From NCBI GenBank assembly GCA_030526195.1, contig JAUNDG010000007.1:1-64000 (forward strand): 64,000 nucleotides of DNA, given 5' to 3'. Shown here one piece after another: positions 54,423-63,894 of this stretch. The stretch is from Lachnospiraceae bacterium (lineage in GTDB: Bacteria; Bacillota; Clostridia; Lachnospirales; Lachnospiraceae). Every line of letters starts with the position of its first letter. Position 1 is the stretch's first letter. The notes beneath the pieces are model-generated. The model was given only the letters and a program-made list of their open reading frames with translations, was not told the origin of the DNA and ran no database searches. The position numbers and the translations under genes are program-made.

Positions 54423-57422
54423 ATGAGCGATATTATGAGACCTATGTCATTCGCACAGCTCCTTGATTGGATCCGCAGCGAATACGGTAAGGGACATGTT
54501 TACGGCGTCAGACGTGCTTATGTAGCCGATGAAGCCTCCAGCAACAGAATTTTCGACAGAAATCTTGAAACTGTTATCGGTCCGGCTGCCGGCCCGAACA
54601 GCCAGCTGGCTCAGAACATCATCGCTTCTTACTATGCCGGTGCCCGTTTCTTCGAACTTAAGACTGTCCAGCAGATGGACGGCCGCGAACTGGCTGCCTG
54701 CGTACCGAAGCCCTGTATCAGAACAGAAGATGAAGCTTACAACTGCGAATGGTCAACAGAGCTGACAGTTCCGGAAGCCCTGCATGAATACATCAACGCA
54801 TGGATGGCTCTTCATTTCATGGCTAAAGAATATGGCCTGGGCGCTATGGATGGCTTCCAGTTCAACATTTCTGTTGGTTATGACCTGGACGGCATCAAAG
54901 GCGAAAAGGTTAACAACTTCATCGACAACATCATCGATGCTAAGAATACAGTAGAATTCAATGAAGCTAAGGAAGTCCTTCTGGCTCATGCTTCCGAATT
55001 CAAGAACATGACAGTTGCTGACATTGAAGCTATCCCGTCAACAGTCTGCAACTCAGCTACGATCTCCACACTTCACGGCTGCCCGCCCGAACAGATCGAA
55101 AGCATCGCTATGTATCTTCTGACAGAAAAGAAGATTAACACATTCGTTAAGTGCAACCCGACTCTGCTGGGTTATGAATTTGCTCGTAAGACAATGGACG
55201 ACATGGGCTATGATTACATGGTCTTCGGTCGTGAACATTTCGAAGGCGACGAATCCATGAACCTGAAGGCTGACCTTCAGTATGAAGATGCCGTTCCGAT
55301 GTTCAAACGTCTGATGGCTGTTTCAGAAGAACTTGGCCTGCAGTTCGGTCTTAAGCTGACAAATACATTCCCGGTAGCCGTTACTCGTGGCGAACTTCCG
55401 TCAGGCGAAATGTATATGTCCGGTCGTCCGCTGTTCGGTCTGACAATCTCCCTGGCTGCCAAGATCGAAAAAGACTTCGGCGGCAAGCTGAGAATCGCTC
55501 TGTCCGGTGGTGCTGACGCTTTCAATATCTGTGAGATCGTCGGCTGCGGTATCTGGCCGGTCACAATGGCCACAACACTGCTGAAAACGGGTGGTTATCA
55601 GAGATTCACTCAGATGGCAGAAGATCTGAGAAAGATGGGCGTTCCGGAATGGACAGGCATCGATGTCGACAGACTTTGCAAGCTGGCTGAAGATGCAGTT
55701 AAGAATCCGCGTCACACCAAGGGCGCTAAGATGCCGGTTAACAGAAAGAGCGATGAAAAGGTTCCGCTTATGAACTGCTTCACAGCTCCGTGCCAGGATC
55801 GCTGCCCGATCCACCAGGATGTTGCCACATACATGCAGCTGGCCGGCGAAGGCAAGTATGCCGAAGCTCTCCAGGTTATCCTGAACACAAACGCTCTTCC
55901 GCACATCACAGGCAAGATCTGTGCTCACAGCTGCCAGAGCGCTTGTACACGTAACTTCTATGATGATCAGGTTCAGATCCGCGATACAAAACTTCTTTGC
56001 GCTGAATCAGCCTTCGATCAGGTTCTGGCTTCTGTCAAGGCCGGCGAATGCTGCGGCAAGAAGGTTGCTGTCATCGGCGGTGGCCCGGCCGGTATGGCTG
56101 CTGCTTACTACCTGGCTAAGGGTGGTGCCTGCGTCACAGTATATGAAAAGAGAAGCAAACTCGGCGGTATCGTCGATTACGCTATCCCGAACTTCCGTAT
56201 TGACCAGAAGGAAATCGGCCAGGATGCCAAGCTCCTTGAAGCTATGGGCGTTGAGATCAAGCTGAACACAGAAGTTTCTGTGGCTGATGTCAAGGACGGC
56301 GTTGATGCTGTTATCGTGGCTATCGGTGCTACACTTCCGGGCACAACAGCTGAAGGCGAAATCGATGCTCTCGACTTCCTGACAGAATGGAATGCTACAG
56401 AAGGTAAAGTTGATCTTGGCAAGAACGTCGTGGTTATCGGCGGCGGCAACACAGCTATGGACGTTGCCCGTGCTGCTAAGAGAAATGCCGGCGTTGAAAA
56501 GGTCTCCCTGGTTTATCGTCGTACAAAACGTTATATGCCGGCTGACGAAGAAGAACTTCTTCTGGCTATCGAAGACGGCGTAGAATTCTGCGAACTGATG
56601 GCTCCGGGCGAAGTTGCCGACGGCAAGATGAACTGCAAGGTTATGAAACTTGGTGCTATGGATGCCAGCGGTCGTGCTTCTGTTGAAGCTACAGGCGAAA
56701 TCAAGGCTGTTGACTGTGACTCCGTCATCATGGCTATCGGTGAAAAGTGCGACGCTCCGTGGTATGCTGCCAACGGCATCAACTGCGACGAAAAGGGTCG
56801 TCCGCTGACAAGCGAAACTCTGGAAACCAACATTCCGGGCGTTTACGTTATCGGTGATGCTCTTGTTGGTCCGTCAATCATCGTTAAGGCTGAAGCCAAC
56901 GCTAAGCTGGCTGCCGAAACAATCCTTGGCAAGTCTGTATCTGTTGATACATACAAGAAAGCCGATGTGGCTGCCGCCTGCGATAAGAAGGGCAACCTGG
57001 TACCGAAGGGTGATGTTAAGGACGAAGGTAAGAGATGTCTGTCCTGCTCCACAATCTGCGAGAACTGCGTAGACGTCTGCCCGAACCGTGCTAACATCGA
57101 AATCCTCGTTCCGGGCTTCGATATGCCGCAGATCATTCATGTTGACTATATGTGCAACGAATGTGGCAACTGTGCATTCTTCTGTCCGTACGCTTCAAAT
57201 CCGTACAAAGAAAAATGGACTCTGTTCAAAGATGTTGAAGATCTCCGTGATTCCTCCAACGAAGGTTTCGCTCCGATCGATGTGGCTGCCGGCAAGTATG
57301 CTGTCCGCTTCCTGGGCGAAGAAAAGGAAATCACATTAGACGCTCCGGCTAACGTACCGGCTGGTCTGATCGACATCATCAAGACAGTGGCTGCTGATTA
57401 CAGCTACCTGTTCTTCAAATAA
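54423..57422 (+). CDS. ygfK: YgfK family iron-sulfur flavoprotein reductase
   Basis: A 999-residue oxidoreductase. The N-terminal half resembles a TIM-barrel flavin domain as in dihydropyrimidine dehydrogenase. A glutamate synthase small-subunit-like middle part has Cys ligands (CFTAPCQDRCPI near 451), an FAD loop VAVIGGGPAGMAAAYY near 547 and an NAD(P) loop VVVIGGGNTAMDVA near 667. Two C-terminal 4Fe-4S motifs (CLSCSTICENC near 871 and CNECGNCAFFCP near 910) follow. Databases label it a selenate reductase subunit, but the context favours purine ring reduction or electron transfer to NAD(P). It stands directly before the hydroxylase gene, and no separate FAD subunit is seen in the window. Confidence 0.9.
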   Translation: MSDIMRPMSFAQLLDWIRSEYGKGHVYGVRRAYVADEASSNRIFDRNLETVIGPAAGPNSQLAQNIIASYYAGARFFELKTVQQMDGRELAACVPKPCIRTEDEAYNCEWSTELTVPEALHEYINAWMALHFMAKEYGLGAMDGFQFNISVGYDLDGIKGEKVNNFIDNIIDAKNTVEFNEAKEVLLAHASEFKNMTVADIEAIPSTVCNSATISTLHGCPPEQIESIAMYLLTEKKINTFVKCNPTLLGYEFARKTMDDMGYDYMVFGREHFEGDESMNLKADLQYEDAVPMFKRLMAVSEELGLQFGLKLTNTFPVAVTRGELPSGEMYMSGRPLFGLTISLAAKIEKDFGGKLRIALSGGADAFNICEIVGCGIWPVTMATTLLKTGGYQRFTQMAEDLRKMGVPEWTGIDVDRLCKLAEDAVKNPRHTKGAKMPVNRKSDEKVPLMNCFTAPCQDRCPIHQDVATYMQLAGEGKYAEALQVILNTNALPHITGKICAHSCQSACTRNFYDDQVQIRDTKLLCAESAFDQVLASVKAGECCGKKVAVIGGGPAGMAAAYYLAKGGACVTVYEKRSKLGGIVDYAIPNFRIDQKEIGQDAKLLEAMGVEIKLNTEVSVADVKDGVDAVIVAIGATLPGTTAEGEIDALDFLTEWNATEGKVDLGKNVVVIGGGNTAMDVARAAKRNAGVEKVSLVYRRTKRYMPADEEELLLAIEDGVEFCELMAPGEVADGKMNCKVMKLGAMDASGRASVEATGEIKAVDCDSVIMAIGEKCDAPWYAANGINCDEKGRPLTSETLETNIPGVYVIGDALVGPSIIVKAEANAKLAAETILGKSVSVDTYKKADVAAACDKKGNLVPKGDVKDEGKRCLSCSTICENCVDVCPNRANIEILVPGFDMPQIIHVDYMCNECGNCAFFCPYASNPYKEKWTLFKDVEDLRDSSNEGFAPIDVAAGKYAVRFLGEEKEITLDAPANVPAGLIDIIKTVAADYSYLFFK

Positions 57423-57483
57423 AGTATCAAAACCATTAGTCTACCAAGCAATGGTCAAACAGAAATAGGGAAAAGGAACAAAA

Positions 57484-60102
57484 ATGATCGAATTTAAAGT
57501 TAATGGTAAAGAGTACCAGATTCCGGAGAGCGAAGATAAGAGACTTATCGATTTCCTGCGTCTGGATCTCCAGCTGACAGCCACAAAAGAAGGCTGCAGC
57601 GCCGGTGCCTGCGGTACCTGTACAGTCCTCGTTGATGGCAAGAAGGTGAAAGCCTGTGTTCAGAAGCTGTCAAAGATGGCCGGTAAGGAAATCATCACCG
57701 TTGAAGGTATCCCGGCAGATGAAATGGCTGTTTATGAATATTGCTTTGGTGAATGTGGAGCCGTCCAGTGCGGCTTCTGCATTCCCGGCATGATCATTTC
57801 CGGCAAATCTCTTCTTGATGTCAACCTGAATCCGACAAGAGAAGAAGTTAAGAAGGCTATCTTTGGCAATATCTGCCGCTGCACAGGTTACAAGGCTATC
57901 GAGGATGCTATCCTGATGGCTGCCGAATACCTGCGCGAGAAGAAGCCGATCCCGGGTCCGGAAGAAAAGTGCGGTGTTAACCAGCGCTTAAGAAGAATCG
58001 ACGTTCATGACAAATGTACAGGCGAAGGCAAGTATGTGGACGATATCGTTCTGCCGGGTATGTGCTACGGCAAGGCCCTGCGTTCTCCGTTCCCGCGTTG
58101 CCTCGTTAAAAAAGTCGACGTCACAGAAGCTCTGGCTCATCCGGATTGCGTTGGCGTCCTGACAGCCAAAGATGTTCCCAACAATGTTGGTGGCCATCTG
58201 AAGGTTGACTGGCCGACCATGATCGGCGAAGGCGAAGAAACTCGCTACATCGGCGACGCTCTGGCCATCGTTGTTTGCCGCACACAGTCCAAGCTTGACG
58301 AGATCCTGTCCCTGATCAAGCTGGATGTTGAAGAACTGAAACCGGTCACATGTCCGAAGGAAGCTATGGCTCCGGGCGCTCCGCTGATCCATGCTGAGTG
58401 CGAAGGCAATGCTCTGTTCCACGAACACGTTGTCAGAGGCGATGCTGATGCTGCTATCAAGAACAGCAAATACACCGTCCACAGAGACTTCGTTGTACCG
58501 TTCACAGATCACGCTTTCATGGAACCGGAATGCGCTATCGGCGAACCGATGGGCGATGACGGCGTTCATGTTTACACAGCATCTCAGTCAGTTTATGACG
58601 AACTTCGTGAGCTGACCCGTATGCTGAACCTGCCGGAAGAAAAAGTCTTCATCGAATCCTGCTATGTCGGCGGTGGTTTCGGTGGTAAGGAAGATATGTC
58701 CGTTCAGCACCATGCCGCTCTTTGCGCATACAAGCTGAAGGTTCCGGTAAAGATCAAATTCTCTCGTGATGAGAGTATCCGTATCCACACAAAACGTCAC
58801 TACATGGAAATGAGCTTCGATGTTGGTTGTGACGAAAATGGTATCCTGCAGGGCGCCAAGTGTCTCATTTACGCTGATACAGGTGCTTACGCCTCTCTGG
58901 GCGGCCCGGTTATCCAGCGTGCCTGCACACATGCCTGCGGTCCGTACAACTTCCACAACGTTGATATCGAAGGTACATCCTACTATACAAACAACATTCC
59001 GGCCGGTGCTTACAGAGGTTTCGGTGTTACACAGTCTAACTTCGGTTTCGAACAGTGCCTCAACTATCTGGCTGAGCAGGTTGGTATTTCTCCGTGGGAA
59101 ATCCGTTACCGCAATGCCGTTAAGCCGGGCGATGTCCTGACAAACGGCCAGATCGTAACTCCGGACTGCGCTTACAGACAGTGTCTGGAAGCTGTTAAGG
59201 AAGCTTACGAAAGCGAAGAAATCGCCGGTATCGCCGGTGCCTTCAAGAACAGTGGTCTTGGTGTAGGTGTTCCGGACTGGGGTCGTTGCGACCTTTACAT
59301 TAAGGATGGCATCTGCCACGTTCGTACAGCTGCTGCCTGCATGGGTCAGGGCGTTGGTACTGTTGTTGAACAGATCGTCGGTGAGATCACAGGTCTGAGC
59401 TATGACAAGCTTTACAGAGATCAGCCGAACACTGTCACAACTCCGAACTCCGGTACATCCACAGCTTCCCGTCAGACTCTGATCACAGGTGAAGCCACAA
59501 CACGTGCCGCTAAGCTGCTGAAGGAAGCCCTTGACAGTGGTAAGACTCTGGAAGACCTTGAAGGTCAGAACTTCCATGGTGAATTCCTTGGTAAGACAGA
59601 CCCGATGGGTACTCCGGTTCCGAACCCGAAGAGCCATGTCGGTTATGGCTATGCCGCTCAGGTTGTCGCTCTGAATCCGGACGGCTCCCTGAAGAAGGTT
59701 GTTGCCGCTCACGATGTTGGTACTGTTATCAACGAACAGGCTTGCCGCGGCCAGGTCGACGGTGGTGTCGTCATGAGCCTTGGTTATGCCTTCACAGAAG
59801 ACTTCCCGATGGTTGACTGTCTGCCGCAGCGCAACTACGCTAAGTTGGGTCTGATGAGAGCCACACAGGTTCCGCCCATCGAAAGCCATCTGATCACTTC
59901 TCCGGAAGTTCTGGATGTTGCCCTTGGCGCTAAGGGTGTCGGTGAAATCACATCTGTTCCGACAGCCGCTGCCTGCGCCGGTGCATACTACGCAAAAGAT
60001 CACAAAGAACGTAATGTCCTTCCGCTGAAGGAAACATTCTACAACAAGGCTCAGCTTGATGAAGCTTCACAGAGCCAGGTTGGGATGAACGCTCAGGTCT
60101 AA
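57484..60102 (+). CDS. xdhD: Xanthine dehydrogenase-type molybdenum hydroxylase
   Basis: A fused 872-residue hydroxylase. Two [2Fe-2S] domains come first (GCSAGACGTC near residue 38; QCGFCIPGM with ICRCTGY near 98-140), followed by the two molybdopterin domains (about 160-872). The Mo site shows YVGGGFGGKED, the substrate Arg in GAYRGFG near 508 and the catalytic Glu in GAKGVGE near 820. There is no FAD domain. Neighbouring yqeB, yqeC and mocA-like genes mark it as a selenium-dependent type, in which Se is a labile ligand and not selenocysteine; no in-frame TGA occurs. Xanthine or urate-level purines are the expected substrates. Confidence 0.9.
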   Translation: MIEFKVNGKEYQIPESEDKRLIDFLRLDLQLTATKEGCSAGACGTCTVLVDGKKVKACVQKLSKMAGKEIITVEGIPADEMAVYEYCFGECGAVQCGFCIPGMIISGKSLLDVNLNPTREEVKKAIFGNICRCTGYKAIEDAILMAAEYLREKKPIPGPEEKCGVNQRLRRIDVHDKCTGEGKYVDDIVLPGMCYGKALRSPFPRCLVKKVDVTEALAHPDCVGVLTAKDVPNNVGGHLKVDWPTMIGEGEETRYIGDALAIVVCRTQSKLDEILSLIKLDVEELKPVTCPKEAMAPGAPLIHAECEGNALFHEHVVRGDADAAIKNSKYTVHRDFVVPFTDHAFMEPECAIGEPMGDDGVHVYTASQSVYDELRELTRMLNLPEEKVFIESCYVGGGFGGKEDMSVQHHAALCAYKLKVPVKIKFSRDESIRIHTKRHYMEMSFDVGCDENGILQGAKCLIYADTGAYASLGGPVIQRACTHACGPYNFHNVDIEGTSYYTNNIPAGAYRGFGVTQSNFGFEQCLNYLAEQVGISPWEIRYRNAVKPGDVLTNGQIVTPDCAYRQCLEAVKEAYESEEIAGIAGAFKNSGLGVGVPDWGRCDLYIKDGICHVRTAAACMGQGVGTVVEQIVGEITGLSYDKLYRDQPNTVTTPNSGTSTASRQTLITGEATTRAAKLLKEALDSGKTLEDLEGQNFHGEFLGKTDPMGTPVPNPKSHVGYGYAAQVVALNPDGSLKKVVAAHDVGTVINEQACRGQVDGGVVMSLGYAFTEDFPMVDCLPQRNYAKLGLMRATQVPPIESHLITSPEVLDVALGAKGVGEITSVPTAAACAGAYYAKDHKERNVLPLKETFYNKAQLDEASQSQVGMNAQV

Positions 60103-60119
60103 TTAAAAAGAGTTATCAG

Positions 60120-60143
60120 GAGCCGGCTCTTTAGGGCCGGCTC
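60120..60143 (+). other. Hairpin between xdhD and hydA
   Basis: GAGCCGGC and GCCGGCTC pair over 8 bp, with flanking ATCA/TTGAT extending the stem. It ends 22 bases before the hydA ATG and may act as an mRNA stabiliser or attenuator. Confidence 0.6.
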
Positions 60144-60164
60144 TCTTGATAAAGGGAGCATGCT

Positions 60165-61547
60165 ATGAAGATTTTACTTAAAAATGGAACCATTGTTTCC
60201 GGTTCCGAATCCAGCGTTGCCGATCTTCTGATCGAAGACGAAAAGATCGTTAAGGTACAGGAAAATGTGACTGATGAAGCCGATCAGGTCATTGATATGA
60301 CCGGGAAAATGCTGTTTCCGGGCTTTATCGACGGTCATACCCACATGGGGCTTCACGTTGCCGGTACCGTCACAGCCGATGACTTTACAACAGGCACTGC
60401 CGCAGCTGTTGCCGGCGGTACCACCACATTGGTTGACTTTGGTACTCAGTACCATGGTGAATCCCTGAAAGAAGCCGAAAAGAACTGGTTTGATAAGGCC
60501 GGCGACGGTAATTCCTGTGATTACGGCTTCCATATGTCCATTTCCGAATGGACACCCTCCGTTAAGGATGAAGTAGACGATATGATGGCTGATGGTCTGA
60601 CGACCTTCAAGCTGTATATGACATACCCCGACATGATGCTGAACGACGGCGAGATCTACGAGGTCATGCAGAAACTGAACGAAGTCGGCTCCTTTGCCGG
60701 TGTTCACTGCGAAAATGCTCCCGTTATCGACGCTCTGATCCGTGCCAACAAGGCTGCCGGCAATCTTGGCCCGGCCGCTCATCCGGCATCACGTCCCGAT
60801 ACCATGGAGGCTGAAGCTGTTCATCGCCTTATGGTCATCGCCAAAGAAGCCAAGGCTCCGGTTATGGTTGTGCATACCACCAACGCCAAGGCTCTTAATG
60901 AGATCAAAAAGGCCAGAGAAGAGGGCGTGGAAGCTTATTGCGAAACCTGCCCGCAGTATCTGATCCTGGATAAGAGCAGCTATGAACTGCCCGATTTTGA
61001 AGGCGCCAAGTATATCTGCGCACCGCCTCTCCGAACAAAAGACGATCAGGAAGCTCTCTGGGCCGCCATCAGAGACGGCGATGTGGACATCATTTCCACA
61101 GACCACTGCAGCTTTACCTGGGAACAGCGTCTCATGGGTAAGGATGACTACACCAAGATTCCGGGTGGTCTGCCGGGCGTTGAATTCCGCGGCAACCTGA
61201 TCTGGTCAGAAGGTGTGGCCAAGGGCCGCATCAGCGCCGAATGTGCCTGCCGTGTGCTGGCTGAAAATCCGGCCAAACTTTTCGGCCTCTACCCGAAGAA
61301 GGGTGTTCTGGCCCCGGGTTCCGATGCCGATATCGTTGTCATCGATCCGCAGAAGGAAAAGACCATCACAGCCGAAGGGCAGGTCACCAATGTGGATTAC
61401 AGCGTCTACGAAGGTCTGAAGCTTCAGGGCTGCATCGACCAGGTTTACCTGCGTGGCAATTTGTGTGTTGAGGACAGCAAGCTCATCAAGAGAGGTCTCG
61501 GTCAGTTTATCAAACGTGACAAACCGATCATGATCAGAAGAAAGTAA
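60165..61547 (+). CDS. hydA: Dihydropyrimidinase/hydantoinase-like amidohydrolase
   Basis: A 460-residue cyclic amidase of the D-hydantoinase group. The metal pair is DGHTHMGLH near residue 55; the carboxylated lysine fits LTTFKLYMTYP near 150; later ligands are VVHTTNA and STDHCSFT. It opens six- or five-membered cyclic ureides. In this cluster a purine-derived ring is the likely substrate, matching E. coli ygeZ/hydA. AAGGGAG precedes the ATG. A dispersed repeat and hairpin follow, which may separate it from the cofactor genes downstream. Confidence 0.9.
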   Translation: MKILLKNGTIVSGSESSVADLLIEDEKIVKVQENVTDEADQVIDMTGKMLFPGFIDGHTHMGLHVAGTVTADDFTTGTAAAVAGGTTTLVDFGTQYHGESLKEAEKNWFDKAGDGNSCDYGFHMSISEWTPSVKDEVDDMMADGLTTFKLYMTYPDMMLNDGEIYEVMQKLNEVGSFAGVHCENAPVIDALIRANKAAGNLGPAAHPASRPDTMEAEAVHRLMVIAKEAKAPVMVVHTTNAKALNEIKKAREEGVEAYCETCPQYLILDKSSYELPDFEGAKYICAPPLRTKDDQEALWAAIRDGDVDIISTDHCSFTWEQRLMGKDDYTKIPGGLPGVEFRGNLIWSEGVAKGRISAECACRVLAENPAKLFGLYPKKGVLAPGSDADIVVIDPQKEKTITAEGQVTNVDYSVYEGLKLQGCIDQVYLRGNLCVEDSKLIKRGLGQFIKRDKPIMIRRK

Positions 61548-61592
61548 ACAGATTATCATCAGAAGAAACTGACAGGAATCTGTGCTATAATT

Positions 61593-61713
61593 GAACTGCA
61601 GCGAGCATTCCCCCGCTTCAAAGACATAGAGTCTTAAGCGAGGGGGACGGGGGAAGCTCGCATCAGCAGGGTAAAAGCCCCTGCTGATGGGATACCGAAG
61701 GTAGCTGCAGTTC
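61593..61713 (+). repeat. Dispersed TIR element, copy C (full)
   Basis: A 121-bp element bounded by perfect 9-bp terminal inverted repeats, GAACTGCAG (61593-61601) and CTGCAGTTC (61705-61713). Inside are a CCCCCGCTTCAAAGAC/GTCTTAAGCGAGGGGG stem, an AGCAGGG...CCCCTGCT stem and TACCGAAGGTA. Copies A (5484) and B (29597, inverted) match it. It has no coding capacity. It lies in the 416-base gap between hydA and yqeB, which otherwise holds the hairpin below and the yqeB leader. Confidence 0.88.
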
Positions 61714-61726
61714 ACGAGCAAGTAGA

Positions 61727-61751
61727 AAAGCGGATTGCGAGTATCCGCTTT
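61727..61751 (+). terminator. Hairpin AAAGCGGAT/ATCCGCTTT after hydA
   Basis: A perfect 9-bp inverted repeat (61727-61735 and 61743-61751) with a 7-base loop lies 13 bases past the element's right end. The stem core is the shared AAGCGGA type. Confidence 0.6.
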
Positions 61752-61963
61752 ATAAAAGACAAATCAGCATGTCGGCCGGGAGTCTTCTCGGTCGACATGT
61801 GACTATTAAGAATGATTTATGACGTCGGTTGCATTTTTCTGCTATTAATCAACAAGTTCTAAAGCAGATTGATGACAGGCGGCTGTGGTTCAAAACCAGG
61901 TTGAGAAACGGACGACTTGCCGTGACGGTATTGTTCAGGTCTGTTTTCAAAAGGAGATTGATT

Positions 61964-62779
61964 ATGAAACCAGTTGTTGTGAGAGGCGGGGGCGACCTTG
62001 CCACAGGTATTATCTGGCAGTTATGCCGGGCCGGTTACCCGGTCATCATTTTGGAATGTCATTGCCCGATGGCTATCCGACGCGAGGCAGCTTTCTGTGA
62101 AGCCGTTCATTTTGGTGAGAAGACTGTGGAAGGCATCACCTGCCGTCTGGTCTCATCAGCAGAAGAGGCCATGAAAATGGTGACGCCCAAAAACCCGGTT
62201 ATGCTGGTGGATGAAACAGGCGCTTGTCTTGAGGTTATTAAGCCGGATGTTGTCATCGATGCCATTTTGGCGAAGAAAAACCTGGGCACGCGCCTTGATA
62301 TGGCGCCGCTGACCATCGGTGTCGGCCCTGGCTTCGAAGCCGGCGTGGATGTGACTTATGTGGTGGAAACCGTGCGCGGTCACAAACTGGCCCGCATCAT
62401 CGACAAGGGCAGTGCTATGCCCAACACCGGGATTCCCGGTATCATCAAGGGCTATGGTGCCGAGCGCGTCATTCACGCACCGGCCGCCGGTATCCTGAAG
62501 GATTTCAACAACATCGGTGACATCGTGGAGAAGGATCAGATCATTGCTGAGATTACTGATGAAAATGGGGCTGTGACCCCGGTACCGGCCACTTTGACCG
62601 GTGTTCTGCGCGGGATCCTACCGGATGGCTTCACAGTTTTCAAGGGTTTGAAAATGGCGGATATCGATCCCCGCAAAGAAGAGCAGGAAAACTGCTACAC
62701 CATTTCCGATAAAGCGCGCTGCATTGCCGGCACAGTGGTCACACTGGTGGCCGGATTCGAGCACGGCATTACGGGGTGA
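61964..62779 (+). CDS. yqeB: Selenium-dependent molybdenum cofactor protein YqeB
   Basis: A 271-residue accessory protein of the EF2563/YqeB family, required in a yet unclear way for selenium-dependent molybdenum hydroxylases. It begins VVVRGGGDLATGIIWQL, a Rossmann-like nucleotide loop, and has a C-terminal lipoyl/biotinyl-like stretch (IHAPAAGILKDFNNIGDIVEKDQIIAEI). ATG 61964 is chosen since AAAGGAG lies just before it; the frame extends upstream to 61829 without support. It is shorter than E. coli YqeB because that protein carries an added domain. It is followed by yqeC after 149 bases. Confidence 0.9.
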   Translation: MKPVVVRGGGDLATGIIWQLCRAGYPVIILECHCPMAIRREAAFCEAVHFGEKTVEGITCRLVSSAEEAMKMVTPKNPVMLVDETGACLEVIKPDVVIDAILAKKNLGTRLDMAPLTIGVGPGFEAGVDVTYVVETVRGHKLARIIDKGSAMPNTGIPGIIKGYGAERVIHAPAAGILKDFNNIGDIVEKDQIIAEITDENGAVTPVPATLTGVLRGILPDGFTVFKGLKMADIDPRKEEQENCYTISDKARCIAGTVVTLVAGFEHGITG

Positions 62780-62928
62780 AAACGATTCCGGGGGGTGCCT
62801 GTACAGAGTCATGATTTCGGATAGACAGTTCTGAGGACGTTCATGGGTGGTTGATCCGGACAAGTGCTCATGGTAAAACACGGGGATTTCGCCCATGGAC
62901 AGTGCATTATGTTCTTAACAGATTAAAA

Positions 62929-63702
62929 ATGACATCAATTTATCATGTACCCGCCGGTTCCGTGATCACTATTATTGGTGCCGGCGGCAAAACAACCTGT
63001 GTGCACGGTCTTGCGGACCATTATCGTCAGAGGGGGCAGAAGGTTCTGGTCACGACAACGACGAAGATGGGCCTGGAGGAGCCGTGCGCTTCTTCTTTAG
63101 TTGACATAAAAAATGGGTTTGCATCAGGCAATTACGTATTCGCCGGCACACCCATTTTCCATAAAGGGATGAAGAAGATTGAAACGCTGCCGGAGGAGGT
63201 GCTGCGCAGTGCCTTTAAACTGGCGGATGTGACGCTGATCGAGGGGGACGGGGCAGCCCGCCGATCCTTCAAAGTGCCCAAGGATTATGAGCCGGTGGTG
63301 CCGGCGGAAACGACGCACATCATCATCAGCGCCGGTATGAAAGCGGTGGGGCTCACCATCGAAGAGGGGGCCTATTATCCCGAGGGGGTCGTGGTTTGTC
63401 TGACAGGTGGCAAACCTCTTGATAGTGATGGGCAGGTCGTGGCCTGCCGGGGATGTGTGGATTTCCCGGTGGATGAGGGCAGTGTGCTGACACCGGCGCT
63501 CATGGCGGAGGCTTACAAAAGGACTTATGTTAACCAATTGCGGCGGGAGCATCCGGAGGCGGTGATCTATGTGATGGCTTCCCAGGCTGAGCCGGAGAGA
63601 GAAGCCTTTGCGGATGAATTTTTGTCCTGCTTTGAGGCCGAACCGGTGTGCCTTCTGAAGCAGGCCAACGGTATTGTGGAGGAAGTGCGTCTCAGCAGGT
63701 AA
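62929..63702 (+). CDS. yqeC: Putative selenium-dependent hydroxylase accessory protein YqeC
   Basis: A 257-residue protein of the YqeC family, found only with selenium-dependent molybdenum hydroxylases. It has the P-loop-like IIGAGGKTTCVHGLA near residues 13-27, LVTTTTKM, and LIEGDGAARRSFKVP, giving a likely nucleotide-binding site. The true start is uncertain: ATG 62929 gives the family-like N-terminus but lacks a good ribosome binding site. It probably works with YqeB and the MocA-like protein in cofactor maturation. Confidence 0.87.
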   Translation: MTSIYHVPAGSVITIIGAGGKTTCVHGLADHYRQRGQKVLVTTTTKMGLEEPCASSLVDIKNGFASGNYVFAGTPIFHKGMKKIETLPEEVLRSAFKLADVTLIEGDGAARRSFKVPKDYEPVVPAETTHIIISAGMKAVGLTIEEGAYYPEGVVVCLTGGKPLDSDGQVVACRGCVDFPVDEGSVLTPALMAEAYKRTYVNQLRREHPEAVIYVMASQAEPEREAFADEFLSCFEAEPVCLLKQANGIVEEVRLSR

Positions 63703-63894
63703 CGACTTTCACCGGCACAACTGCTCAGTCAGAGCAGGGTATGTGTAATAAAGCGGAGGCTATGCTGCCATATCTGCGGTTTACATAATGATGTTCGCGA
63801 TACTTGTACATAAGTTTACATAATGCGACTGCGGCATTCGATAGGACGTGGCGCATTATTGATTATGGTAAGTCAGAATGAAAGGGTAACTAAA

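Noticed and set aside
58588..60003. 471-codon antisense frame inside xdhD
   Set aside because: Codon bias of the highly expressed sense gene leaves the opposite frame open; the sense protein has complete hydroxylase motifs.
57484..60102. Selenocysteine codon in the hydroxylase
   Set aside because: No in-frame TGA interrupts the gene. In this enzyme class selenium is a labile ligand at the molybdenum, not selenocysteine.
61829..61963. 45-codon upstream extension of yqeB
   Set aside because: No ribosome binding site, not similar to the family's N-terminus, whereas AAAGGAG precedes ATG 61964.
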